The notes under the pieces were generated by a model. That model made no database searches, was not told the DNA's origin, and saw only the letters and a program-made list of their open reading frames with translations. From GCA-003244245 sp050699815 (GTDB taxonomy: Bacteria; Actinomycetota; Actinomycetes; Mycobacteriales; Pseudonocardiaceae): a stretch of DNA of 20,845 nucleotides. Position numbers and translations under genes: made by a program. Shown piece by piece: positions 7,306 through 14,866 of the stretch. The stretch is from positions 1-20,845 of the forward strand of contig JBOHFT010000065.1 in the NCBI GenBank assembly GCA_050699815.1. The letters are read 5' to 3'. How positions within the stretch are numbered: the stretch's first letter is position 1; the number at the start of each line of letters is the position of its first letter.

Positions 7306-9171
7306 ATGGAGGCACGGGGGCCCCGGACGGTGCTTGAGGAGCTGCGCGCTGGCCAGGTGGTGGTCTGCGATGGTGCGATGGGCACGATGCTGCACGCGGC
7401 CGGGGTACCGCTGGACGGCTCGCTGCCCGAGCTCAACCTGTCCCGTCCCACCCTGGTCCGGGACCTGCACGCGGCGTATGTCAGCGCGGGCGCCCGGATC
7501 GTGCAGACCAACACCTTCGGCGCCAACCGGCTCCGGCTGGCCGCGGCCGGCCTGGAGGGCAGCGTCTCCGAAATCAACATCGCGGGCGCCCGGCTGGCCC
7601 GGGAGGCGGTCCAGCGCGCCGGGCATCCGGTGCTGGTCGCCGGGTCGGTCGGACCCGCGGCCAGTGCCCCCGCGGTGCGCCGGGTGCCCGCGAGCGCTCG
7701 GGCGCAGACCCTGCGTGAGCAGATCGCGGCGCTGTGCGACTGGGTCGACCTGCTGATCCTGGAGACCTTCGGCGATCTGGAATCCCTGGTCCAGGCGGTC
7801 GAGGCGGCCACGTCGGAGAGCGACCTGCCGGTGGTGGCCCAGCTGACGTTCGGCGACGACGGCCGGACCCTGCGCGGGGAGGATCCCGCGGAGGCGGCCG
7901 CGGTGCTGTCCGGCCTGCGGGTGACCGCGCTGGGCGCCAACTGCACGGTCGGCCCCGCGGTCCTGGTGGACGTGGTCGGTGAGCTGGCTGGGGCCACTGA
8001 CCTGCCGGTGTCCGTGCAGCCCAATGCGGGCGTGCCGCACCGGCTCGGCAGCCAGGTCCGCTATGCCCGTAACGCGGCGTATTTCGCCGAGGCCGCGCCA
8101 CGGTTCGTGGCCGCCGGAGCCACCCTGCTGGGCGGCTGCTGCGGGACCACCCCCGCCCACGTGCGGGCGATCTCCCAGGCGGTCGCCGCACTGCCCCCGG
8201 CCCAGCGCCCGCCAGCGACCGGCCCAGCCGTCGTGCGGGGTGTACCGGCCAGGCCGGAGGTGCCGCCGGCCCCCGGCTGGCCCTGGGAGGGCGAGCTGGT
8301 GGTGGCCGTCGGGCTGCAGGCCCCGCATGGCCCGCAGGTGCCCGAGTTCGTCGCACGGGCGACGACGCTGCGCGCGGCCGGCGCCGGGGTGCTGGCGATC
8401 CTCGAACCGGCCCCGCCGGCGGCCCGGATCAGCCCGGTCGGCGCCGCGGTGGTGATCAGCGAGCGGGTCGGCAGCGAGGTGCTGTTGCCGGTGGAGGCCG
8501 CCGACCGCAACCTCGCGGCGCTGCAGGCCGACCTGCTCGGCGCGCACGCGCTGGGCCTGCGGATGGTGGTGTGCCGCACCGGCAGCCCGCGGGTGGCCGG
8601 CGACTACCCCGGCGCCGGATCGCCCTGGGACGTCGACTCGGTCGGGCTCGTCGCGATGCTCGGCGCGCTCAACGAGGGCATCGACTGGCGGGGGGTGGCC
8701 ACCTCGGAGCGCACCCGGTTCGTGATCGGCGCCACGGTGCGCACCGCCGCCAGCGATCTCGGCCACGAGCTGGACCGGGCGGAGGCCAAACTCCGCGCCG
8801 GGGCGCACTTCCTGGTCACCGACGTGATCTACGACGTCGAGGAGGCGACCCGGGTGCTCGGCACGCTGCGGTCCCGCGGGGTGGCGCTGCCGGTGCTGGC
8901 CACGCTCGCGCCGTTCGACGACCTCCGGACCCTGCAACGGCTGTCCCACGAGGTTGCGGAAGTGTCGATCCCGCTGGCTGTGCTGGCTGCTGCCGCCCAG
9001 CGCAAGCGGCGCAACCGGGACAGCACCGAGCAGACCGTCGAGCTCTCGGTGGGCATGGTGGAGAAGCTGCGGCACCTGATCTCCGGTGTCGTGGTGCAGG
9101 TGCCCCGCGGGATGGACGAGCCGGCGGTGCAGCTGATCAGCGCTCTGGCGCAGCTGCGGGCGAGCCCATGA
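7306..9171 (+). CDS. Homocysteine S-methyltransferase fused to a degenerate MTHFR-like domain
   Basis: Two-domain protein of 621 residues with the layout of bifunctional homocysteine methyltransferase/methylenetetrahydrofolate reductase proteins (YitJ-like). The N-terminal half (about 8-295) looks functional: CDGAMGTML at 21-29, QTNTFGAN at 67-74, ETFGDL at 153-158, and zinc cysteines Cys213 (GANC) and Cys278/Cys279 (GGCCGTTPAH). A Pro/Ala linker follows (about 296-326). The C-terminal half (about 327-621) keeps the fold pattern, including GDYPGAGSPWDVDSVGL at 432-448. However, the usual catalytic Glu position is Gly336, the TGD Asp is Ser427 and the TQ Gln is Asp506. Methionine synthesis is likely; MTHFR activity is doubtful. 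ATG 7306 has AGGAGG 8 nt upstream. The stop overlaps the PucR start. Confidence 0.87.
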   Translation: MEARGPRTVLEELRAGQVVVCDGAMGTMLHAAGVPLDGSLPELNLSRPTLVRDLHAAYVSAGARIVQTNTFGANRLRLAAAGLEGSVSEINIAGARLAREAVQRAGHPVLVAGSVGPAASAPAVRRVPASARAQTLREQIAALCDWVDLLILETFGDLESLVQAVEAATSESDLPVVAQLTFGDDGRTLRGEDPAEAAAVLSGLRVTALGANCTVGPAVLVDVVGELAGATDLPVSVQPNAGVPHRLGSQVRYARNAAYFAEAAPRFVAAGATLLGGCCGTTPAHVRAISQAVAALPPAQRPPATGPAVVRGVPARPEVPPAPGWPWEGELVVAVGLQAPHGPQVPEFVARATTLRAAGAGVLAILEPAPPAARISPVGAAVVISERVGSEVLLPVEAADRNLAALQADLLGAHALGLRMVVCRTGSPRVAGDYPGAGSPWDVDSVGLVAMLGALNEGIDWRGVATSERTRFVIGATVRTAASDLGHELDRAEAKLRAGAHFLVTDVIYDVEEATRVLGTLRSRGVALPVLATLAPFDDLRTLQRLSHEVAEVSIPLAVLAAAAQRKRRNRDSTEQTVELSVGMVEKLRHLISGVVVQVPRGMDEPAVQLISALAQLRASP

Positions 9172-10526
9172 CCAGCCCGGGGATTCCCGAGCCCGGCTGG
9201 GGGGGCGATGCCGCGCTGAGCGGGCTGTCCCGGCAGAACTCGAGCTACCGGCGGACCATGGCGGTCTGCGACGAGCTGGCGGATGCGGCGCTGGGCGGGG
9301 CTGACCCGGCGCGGCTCACCGAGGTGTTCGCCCGGCTGGTCGGCAAGCGGATCGTGCTGCTGGACACGGCATTCCGGCTGCGGGCCCAGGCCGGCCATCC
9401 CGGCTCACCCCGGGGGCTGCGGTGGAACCGCACGGACCCCAGCGTCGACCGGCTGCTGCGCGCGCTGGAGGCGTCACGGCGGCCGCTGCGGATCCCGGCG
9501 ATCCCCGGCTCGCTGCTTGACCAGGCCTGCCTGGTGGCTCCCGTGGTGGTCCGCGAGACCAGCCTGGGCTACCTGCTCGTCCTCGACGAGCCTGTTGCGA
9601 CCATCGGATACGAGGCGCAGCCCGACGACGCCGAGTTCCTCACCGTCACCTACGCGGCCACATTGTTCGCGCTGACCCTGGCGCACGAGCAGACCAGCGC
9701 CGAGCTGGACCTGCGCTACCGCAGCAGCGTGGTCGACGCCCTGGTCTCGGGCCATTTCCTGGACGCTCAGGACGCCCGGCGCAAGGCCCGGTCGCTGGGT
9801 CTGCGCGAGGACGTCCCCCTGCGGATCGCGATGCTGCGCCCGGCGCCGTCGGACGCAGCGGCGGGGATGCAGCGGATCACAGCGGTATTGCCGGGTGCCG
9901 CCGCAGCGGTGCGCGACGGCGCGCTGGTCGTGATCGTCCCGGGTGATCCGAGCACCGAGGCGCTCGCCGGGCTGTGCGGGCTGGGGCCGGGGGCCACCTG
10001 CGGGGTGAGCGAGCAGGTGGACTCTCCTGAGCTCGCGCCCCGTGGGGTGCGCCAGGCTGAGCGGGCGATCGACCTGGGGCTGCGGCTGGGCCGGGCCGGC
10101 CAGCCGGTCCGCTACGACGAACTGGGCATCTACCGGCTGCTGTGCACGATCGGTGACATGCAGCAGTTGATGGGGTTCGCCCGCGACGTGCTCGGGCCGT
10201 TGCTGGACTACGACGCGGAGCACCGCACCGACCTGGTGCACACCCTGTCGGTGTACCTGCATCACCACGGCAGTCACAAGCGGTCCGCCCGGATGCTGCA
10301 TCTGCACACCAACACCGTCGCCTACCGCGCGGGGCGCATTGAGGCAATCACCGGGCTCGACCTCGACGATCCGGATGACCGGCTGGTCGCGCACGTCGCC
10401 GTCAAGATCATCGAGGCGCAAGGCTCAGCGTCACGAGTTTCCCCAGGTCAGTACGGTGTTGAGGACGTTGAGCGCGTCGCCGGTAGCGCGGCGTTCGACT
10501 CGCGCGCTGCCCGGTACGACCAATGA
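9168..10526 (+). CDS. PucR-family transcriptional regulator
   Basis: Regulator of 452 residues, start ATG 9168 overlapping the TGA of the methyltransferase gene as ATGA, so translation is coupled. The N-terminal ~190 residues form a sensor-like region with a GAF-like stretch (LGYLLVLDEPVATIGYE). A central GGDEF-like/CdaR-type region follows. The C-terminal PucR HTH (HTH_30) covers about 340-418: TDLVHTLSVYLHHHGSHKRS, ARMLHLHTNTVAYRAGRIEA, and ITGLDLDDPDDRLVAHVAVK. Family members usually end here. This one has 32 more residues (421-452) that are exactly antisense to the convergent gene at 10431, suggesting loss of the ancestral stop. It probably controls its own operon in response to a methionine/one-carbon signal (inference from context). 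Confidence 0.88.
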   Translation: MTSPGIPEPGWGGDAALSGLSRQNSSYRRTMAVCDELADAALGGADPARLTEVFARLVGKRIVLLDTAFRLRAQAGHPGSPRGLRWNRTDPSVDRLLRALEASRRPLRIPAIPGSLLDQACLVAPVVVRETSLGYLLVLDEPVATIGYEAQPDDAEFLTVTYAATLFALTLAHEQTSAELDLRYRSSVVDALVSGHFLDAQDARRKARSLGLREDVPLRIAMLRPAPSDAAAGMQRITAVLPGAAAAVRDGALVVIVPGDPSTEALAGLCGLGPGATCGVSEQVDSPELAPRGVRQAERAIDLGLRLGRAGQPVRYDELGIYRLLCTIGDMQQLMGFARDVLGPLLDYDAEHRTDLVHTLSVYLHHHGSHKRSARMLHLHTNTVAYRAGRIEAITGLDLDDPDDRLVAHVAVKIIEAQGSASRVSPGQYGVEDVERVAGSAAFDSRAARYDQ

Positions 10527-10721
10527 GGTTGTGCGCTCGCGCGTCGCATAGCAGCCCCGGCTGAACCCGTCGAGATAGACGGTGTCGGTCCATTCGTCCG
10601 CGTGCCGGGTGCCCAGCAGCGCCCCGTCGGGACCGTCAACGCGCTGGAACTGGAAGCCCTGCGCCTTGACGTGGTCGAGCAGCCGTTTGGCGATCACCAG
10701 GTCGGGGCTGTCGGTCGTCAT
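10431..10721 (-). CDS. Small conserved actinobacterial protein of unknown function
   Basis: A 96-residue soluble protein without a motif I can name. It reads MTTDSPDLVIAKRLLDHVKA, then QGFQFQRVDGPDGALLGTRH, and ends LNVLNTVLTWGNS. The composition (several aromatic and charged residues, sensible hydrophobic periodicity) looks like real coding sequence, and it resembles small hypothetical proteins I associate with Streptomyces and Pseudonocardiaceae. ATG 10721 is my preferred start; an in-frame GTG at 10742 adds 7 residues. Neither has a strong Shine-Dalgarno. Its last 32 codons overlap the PucR tail on the other strand (10431-10526). Confidence 0.62.
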   Translation of the reverse strand: MTTDSPDLVIAKRLLDHVKAQGFQFQRVDGPDGALLGTRHADEWTDTVYLDGFSRGCYATRERTTSLVVPGSARVERRATGDALNVLNTVLTWGNS

Positions 10722-10761
10722 GCGCAGTGACGCTAGAACCACGCTCGGCCGCCATGGAAGG

Positions 10762-10893
10762 ATGTTGCGAAATGTTGCTCGAAGAGATCGTCGTGGCAGT
10801 CGACTTAGGGCGATCGTGATGCAGATGGGGGGCGAAACCGGTGGTGATCAGCCCACAACCCGCCTCGGTCGTCGACCTCTTGACGTGTTGCTC
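10762..10893 (+). promoter_or_regulatory. TGTTGC repeats and candidate promoter before the DUF6879 cassette
   Basis: ATGTTGC occurs at 10762-10768 and again 10 bp later at 10772-10778. TGTTGCTC recurs at 10773-10780 and 10886-10893. The last copy directly follows a TTGACG -35 candidate (10880-10885), with GATGCT (10903-10908) at 17-bp spacing as a weak -10. The position, upstream of an operon ending in an XRE regulator, fits an autoregulatory operator. Binding is inferred. Confidence 0.35.
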
Positions 10894-10955
10894 ACTTCGG
10901 TCGATGCTGACCTCAGTTCGTGCAACGTCCAGCAAGTCTTCAGAGGGGAAAGGCC

Positions 10956-11324
10956 GTGAAGCTCAGGTTCCTCGGTAAGGACTCGACGCCTGACGATTCG
11001 CCGACCCTGTATGCGACCGACCAGGATTCCTACGTGGTTCAGGGATGGATCGTCACCGATCCGGCGATCCTGGCCCGACTCACCGTCCCCGACGACGAGA
11101 CCCTCGTGGAGGTACCGGTCGCGCTATTGGACCACCTTGCCCTGGACGGTAAGGTGACCAACCTCGTGCCGCCCATCGTCGGCGTCATGCCCGACGGCAA
11201 CTACATCATCCAAGGCAAGCGGGTCACGGACGCTGAGGTGCTGAGCCAGATGAGCATCCCGGACCACGAGACCTGCGTCCACGTCACGAAGTCGGCCGTC
11301 GTCACACTGCTGGTTGGAGGGTAA
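10956..11324 (+). CDS. Small internally duplicated protein of the DUF6879/XRE cassette
   Basis: A 122-residue soluble acidic protein and first gene of a three-gene cassette. It consists of two ~45-residue repeats that align without gaps at an offset of 57. Repeat 1 has DSYVVQGWIVTD at 24-35 and VPDDETLVEV at 44-53. Repeat 2 has GNYIIQGKRVTD at 81-92 and IPDHETCVHV at 101-110. I know similar single-repeat small proteins next to DUF6879 genes in actinobacteria, but no function. GTG 10956 follows GAGGGGAAAG; an in-frame start at 10920 is too far upstream of it. The downstream TTG start is 4 nt after its stop (or overlaps it by 11 nt). Beta-rich repeats could form a small barrel (inference). Confidence 0.75.
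   Translation: MKLRFLGKDSTPDDSPTLYATDQDSYVVQGWIVTDPAILARLTVPDDETLVEVPVALLDHLALDGKVTNLVPPIVGVMPDGNYIIQGKRVTDAEVLSQMSIPDHETCVHVTKSAVVTLLVGG
11316..11321 (+). promoter_or_regulatory. Ribosome binding site fixing the TTG start of the DUF6879 gene
   Basis: GGAGGG lies across the end of the preceding gene, 7 nt before TTG 11329. It supports TTG 11329 over the in-frame TTG at 11314, which would lie on the Shine-Dalgarno itself. Confidence 0.5.
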
Positions 11325-11328
11325 GCTC

Positions 11329-11859
11329 TTGGAGCCGATCTCGGCGGAAAATCGTAACCAGTTGCTCACGACGTTTCGACGTGAAGCCGTACATCTTGAA
11401 ATGCGCGACGTGTACGCCACGAATATCGAGAAGGACAGATTCGAGGCCTGGCTGCGCGGCGAGCCGTTGGACCCCGAAGCGGAAGCCGAATGGTGGCAGC
11501 GTTGGTTCGAGCTGATGAAGCGCAACAATGAGGCCGGTAAGACGCTTCGCAGGCTGCGGATCGTCTCCGAACCAGTCACCGACTATATCCGGTTTGAGTG
11601 GCTGGACGCGGCACAGCTCGTTCGTGCCGGTGAAGATGTTCGATGGCTTCCGCGGCGCAATTCGTCAAAGCTCCTGCTGCCGGGAAACGACTTTTGGATG
11701 TTCGACCGCCAGGCGGTGGTGTTCACACACTTCTCCGGCGACGGACATGTTCTAGACCACGAACTGACGACCGACCCGGTCGTTGTTGCGGCGTGTGCGG
11801 CGGCCTTCGAGGACGCGTGGGAGATCGCTATCCCGCACAGCGAGTACGAGCCGTCCTGA
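11329..11859 (+). CDS. DUF6879-family protein
   Basis: Soluble protein of 176 residues of a family typical of actinomycetes and usually found beside XRE-DUF5753 regulators. Family features visible are an N-terminal helix-rich part (LLTTFRREAVHLEMRDVYAT), a W-rich middle (EAEWWQRWFELMK), RLRIVSEPVTDYIRFEW, and the characteristic NDFWMFDRQAVVFTHFSGDG near residue 120-140. It ends with an acidic Ala-rich helix. The biochemical function is not known. TTG 11329 is preferred, with a 7-nt Shine-Dalgarno spacing. Its TGA is 3 nt before the GTG of the XRE gene, so the cassette is tightly coupled. Confidence 0.85.
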   Translation: MEPISAENRNQLLTTFRREAVHLEMRDVYATNIEKDRFEAWLRGEPLDPEAEAEWWQRWFELMKRNNEAGKTLRRLRIVSEPVTDYIRFEWLDAAQLVRAGEDVRWLPRRNSSKLLLPGNDFWMFDRQAVVFTHFSGDGHVLDHELTTDPVVVAACAAAFEDAWEIAIPHSEYEPS

Positions 11860-11862
11860 GGG

Positions 11863-12708
11863 GTGCCCACCACACCAGTCAAGCAGGCCCGCGAGGCGCT
11901 AGGAGCCCGCCTCCGTGAGATTCGCGCCGATGCGAACCTGACGGGGCGGGCACTCGCTGCCGTGTGCGAGTGGCACTTCACGAAGATAAGCAAGCTCGAA
12001 CACGGCGCCCAGGCTCCGAGCGAACAAGACATCCGGGTGTGGTGCCGTGCATGCGATGCCGAAGACCAGATACCAGATCTCATCGCCACGGTGCGTGCCA
12101 TCGAGTCGATGTACATCGAGTGGCAGCGCCACCTGCGCGCCGGACTTAAGCGTTCGCAGACCTCATCCGTTCCGCTCTACGAGCGGACAAAGCTGTTCCG
12201 ATGTTACGAGAACACCGTCATGCCGGGCCTGTTTCACACAGCTGAATACGCCGCTGCCATTTTCAGGTTCTGGAACGAATTCCTCGATCTCCCCGGTGAC
12301 GTGGACGAGGCTGTCGCCGCCCGCATGGAACGGCAACGGGTGCTCTACACTGGAAATCGGCGCTTCGCCTTCGTGCTGGAAGAACAAACTCTACGCACGC
12401 GCGTCGGTGATACCGAAGTGATGCTCGGGCAACTCGACCGCGTGCTCGCGGTCATGTCCCTGCCGCGGATAAGCCTCGGTGTCATTCCAGCTTCCGGTGA
12501 ACGCCGTTGCCTAGCCCAGGGAAGCTTCTGGATATTCGACGAAGAGCGGGTAAAGGTCGAAGGAGTCTCGGCTGGGCTAGCTATCACCCAGCCGCGAGAG
12601 ATCGCTGTGTTCGTCAAGGCATTTGCTTTGCTCCGGCAATCGGCGGTGTATGGGAAAGCGGCCCGCGAGCTGATTCAACGGGCGCTCGCCGAGTTTCAGC
12701 AAACATGA
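11863..12708 (+). CDS. XRE-family regulator with DUF5753 (Scr1/WhiJ-like)
   Basis: DNA-binding protein of 281 residues. The N-terminal HTH (about 11-65) has LGARLREIRADANLTGRALA and WHFTKISKLEHGAQAPSEQD. The C-terminal DUF5753 domain (about 95-275) has ERTKLFRCYENTVMPGLFHT at its start, MERQRVLYTGNRRFAFVLEE in the middle, and LGQLDRVLAVMSLPRISLGV then GSFWIFDEERVKVE near its end. This is the WhiJ/Scr1 class that works with small partner proteins in development and in toxin-antitoxin-like pairs; usual partners are DUF397 proteins, absent here. GTG 11863 is 3 nt after the DUF6879 stop with GAGGGG too close for normal spacing, so reinitiation is likely. It probably regulates its own cassette. 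Confidence 0.92.
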   Translation: MPTTPVKQAREALGARLREIRADANLTGRALAAVCEWHFTKISKLEHGAQAPSEQDIRVWCRACDAEDQIPDLIATVRAIESMYIEWQRHLRAGLKRSQTSSVPLYERTKLFRCYENTVMPGLFHTAEYAAAIFRFWNEFLDLPGDVDEAVAARMERQRVLYTGNRRFAFVLEEQTLRTRVGDTEVMLGQLDRVLAVMSLPRISLGVIPASGERRCLAQGSFWIFDEERVKVEGVSAGLAITQPREIAVFVKAFALLRQSAVYGKAARELIQRALAEFQQT

Positions 12709-12832
12709 CACTCTTGCGATGGGTGCGGCAGATGGCGATCCGCGCAGGTCTGACGGCATGACTGCGCGGGTGCTGTATCTCGGACAACTACCCCTGGAAC
12801 CGCGCCCTTACAGCCGCACAGTTTCCGCGTTG

Positions 12833-12882
12833 AGCGGGCTCAGCGGGGCTATGGGGGTGTCGATAACCCCGCTGAGCCCGCT
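12833..12882. terminator. Perfect 16-bp inverted repeat between convergent genes
   Basis: Left arm AGCGGGCTCAGCGGGG (12833-12848), 18-nt loop (12849-12866) and right arm CCCCGCTGAGCCCGCT (12867-12882). A further CCGC/GCGG pairing (12825-12828 with 12887-12890) could extend the stem. There is no U-tract on either side, as is usual for actinobacterial bidirectional terminators. It separates the XRE-DUF5753 gene from the convergent DUF2339 gene, whose last codons lie in the right arm and whose TAG lies at the edge of the loop. Confidence 0.7.
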
Positions 12883-14711
12883 GAATGCGGGGAGGACGAG
12901 GTTTCGGCGACCAGCCGTGCGTATCGGGTGCCGGCGGCGAGCAAGACCAAGCCGGCGCCGAGGAATGCCGCCACCCGCGCGACCCCGTCCAATGCGCTGA
13001 GGTCGAACAGCACCAGTTTGGCGATCGCCGCGCCCACCAGGCTCAGCCCGGCGGCCCTCATCGGCGCCGAGCGCAGCCCTCGGGCGAGCAGCACCAGCGC
13101 GGCCACCGTCCAGGACACCGTGACCACCACGTGCCCGGTGACGAACCCGGTCCGGTCGGGCAGCGCCAGCAGCGCGACCGCGATCGTGCTCGCCGTCGCG
13201 CCGTAGAGCACGCCGAGCCCGGCCACTGCCCACAGCTGCGCACCGGCCCGCAGCAGGCCCAGGCGGTGTGCCGCCCACGGCCCGGCCAGCGCCGTCCCGG
13301 CCAGCAGCAGCCCCACGCCGGCCCCGATGACCAGCGCGCCGGCGTCTGCCTGCGCCCCGACGATGAACGGCCCCGCCGGAAAGATCAACAAAACTGGTGG
13401 CGGCACCGCGTCGAGCAGCGCGACGACCCAGCCGACCACTCCGAACGCGGTGGCCGCCCCGAGCATCGCCCGGCTGCGCATCACAGTGGCGAGCCCGGCC
13501 AGCACGATCGCCTCCCCGAGCAGGGCCGCCGCCCACGGCGCGCCGGCCAGCGCCAGCGCGGTCGCCTCGAACCCGGCCAGCAGGCCAAGCCCGCCGGCCA
13601 CCGCCCTCGTGGCCGGCGGCGGGAAGTCGGTGGGCCACCGCGGGATGTACCGCCAGTGCGGGATGGACCACAGGGCGAACACCGCAGCCAGCACCGTGAC
13701 GGCCAGGGCGCCGGGGACCGGATCCAGCGACGGTGCCAGCGCCAGCACCGGCAGGGCGGACCCGGCCAGGACAATCAGCGGTGCGGGGGCCACCGGGCTT
13801 CGGTGGCGCGTCCACCAGGACCCGAGCAGGGCCACCGCGAGGGCGACGACGGTCACCGCGGGCACCATCACCACGATGCCCGCGCGCACGCCGTCGATCG
13901 CCGCCTCCAGATCCAGGGCCAGCGCCGCGAGCAACGGGGGTGCCGCGGCGGCGACCGGCAGCACCGACCACTCCCGGCGCAGCTGCACTGGGGTGGCAGC
14001 CACCTGCAGCACCAGCAGGAACCCGACCATTGGCACCGGGTCCAGCCCGGTGAGCACCGGACCGAGCACCGCAGCTCCGGCCACCACCGCGACCGCCAGC
14101 GGCTCGGCCTGCCAGCGTTCGGCCACCGCCAGGCCGGCCGCCGCTACCAGCAGCCCGGCCGTGAGCCCGACCTCGGTGGGCAGGTAGCGGTACAGCGCCG
14201 TGGCAGCGACGGTGTCCAGGTAGAGCGCGGCGACCCCGGTCGCCGCCAGCACCGCACCGCCGGCCTGCCCGCCCGGCCGGCGGTGCACCGCGATGCCGAC
14301 CCCGATCAGCGCCAGCGCCAGCGCGGCCCCACCGAGCACCCGGGGCAGCGGGCCGAGCCAGCCGCGCTGCACGGCAAGTACCAGCAGGAGCAGCACCCCG
14401 AGCAGGGTGACGGCGCCCCCGGCCCAGGCCAGCATCGTGCTGCTGGCCCCTTCCCGTTCCAGCAGCCCGGGCCTGCGCGGCGCCGGTGGCACCCGTGGCA
14501 AGGATGTTGACACCGGTGGCAAGGACGGCCAGGGCGTTGCCGGTGGCGAGGACGGGGCGGCGGGCGGTGGTGCCGGGGCGGCCGGGTAGGCGCGCGCCGC
14601 GGCGTCCACCCGCCGGAGCTCGGTCCCGATCCAGGCCAGCCGCTGGCCCACCGCGGTGAGCTCGTCGGCCAGCCGGGACAGCGATGGTTCAGGGGTACCC
14701 GGTTCGGTCAT
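12849..14711 (-). CDS. DUF2339 polytopic membrane protein
   Basis: Large membrane protein of 620 residues from ATG 14711 (an in-frame GTG at 14717 adds two). The N-terminal ~45 residues are soluble with a heptad-like helix (LADELTAVGQRLAWIGTELR). A Pro/Ala-rich linker follows (about 40-85), then some 14 or more hydrophobic segments. DUF2339 traits are AWAGGAVTLLGVLLLLVLAV at the first membrane helix, GGAVLAATGVAALYLDTVAA, and KLVLFDLSALDGVARVAAFL near the end. The function is unknown; relatives are conserved envelope proteins. It converges with the XRE cassette and ends in a hairpin. It lies 150 bp downstream of the LigB-like gene on the same strand, so it may have its own promoter. Confidence 0.88.
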   Translation of the reverse strand: MTEPGTPEPSLSRLADELTAVGQRLAWIGTELRRVDAAARAYPAAPAPPPAAPSSPPATPWPSLPPVSTSLPRVPPAPRRPGLLEREGASSTMLAWAGGAVTLLGVLLLLVLAVQRGWLGPLPRVLGGAALALALIGVGIAVHRRPGGQAGGAVLAATGVAALYLDTVAATALYRYLPTEVGLTAGLLVAAAGLAVAERWQAEPLAVAVVAGAAVLGPVLTGLDPVPMVGFLLVLQVAATPVQLRREWSVLPVAAAAPPLLAALALDLEAAIDGVRAGIVVMVPAVTVVALAVALLGSWWTRHRSPVAPAPLIVLAGSALPVLALAPSLDPVPGALAVTVLAAVFALWSIPHWRYIPRWPTDFPPPATRAVAGGLGLLAGFEATALALAGAPWAAALLGEAIVLAGLATVMRSRAMLGAATAFGVVGWVVALLDAVPPPVLLIFPAGPFIVGAQADAGALVIGAGVGLLLAGTALAGPWAAHRLGLLRAGAQLWAVAGLGVLYGATASTIAVALLALPDRTGFVTGHVVVTVSWTVAALVLLARGLRSAPMRAAGLSLVGAAIAKLVLFDLSALDGVARVAAFLGAGLVLLAAGTRYARLVAETSSSPHSAGSAGLSTPP

Positions 14712-14866
14712 ACCCACATAATCGCCTATAACGGCCCGGAGGGGATCAGCAGTCCTACTCAGCTTCGAGGCCTCCGCTGGCCTCGACCGCGCCGGGGGCA
14801 GCGGGGCGGAGGATCACGCGGTACCCGGCCCGGGCCCGCCGCAGGTGCGGCGGCATCTCGCGGTGG

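Noticed and set aside
7156..9075. 639-codon minus-strand open frame opposite the methyltransferase fusion
   Set aside because: Repetitive Gly/Arg/His/Gln-rich translation typical of antisense to high-GC coding sequence; the plus strand encodes a recognisable enzyme.
12885..14510. 541-codon plus-strand open frame opposite the DUF2339 gene
   Set aside because: Low-complexity Gln/Arg/Gly/His composition and no domain; the opposite strand gives a clear polytopic membrane protein.
14755..14856. 33-codon minus-strand frame with good third-position GC (MPPHLRRARAGYRVILRPAA...)
   Set aside because: Short, no Shine-Dalgarno, and no family signature; high GC alone produces such frames in this genome.
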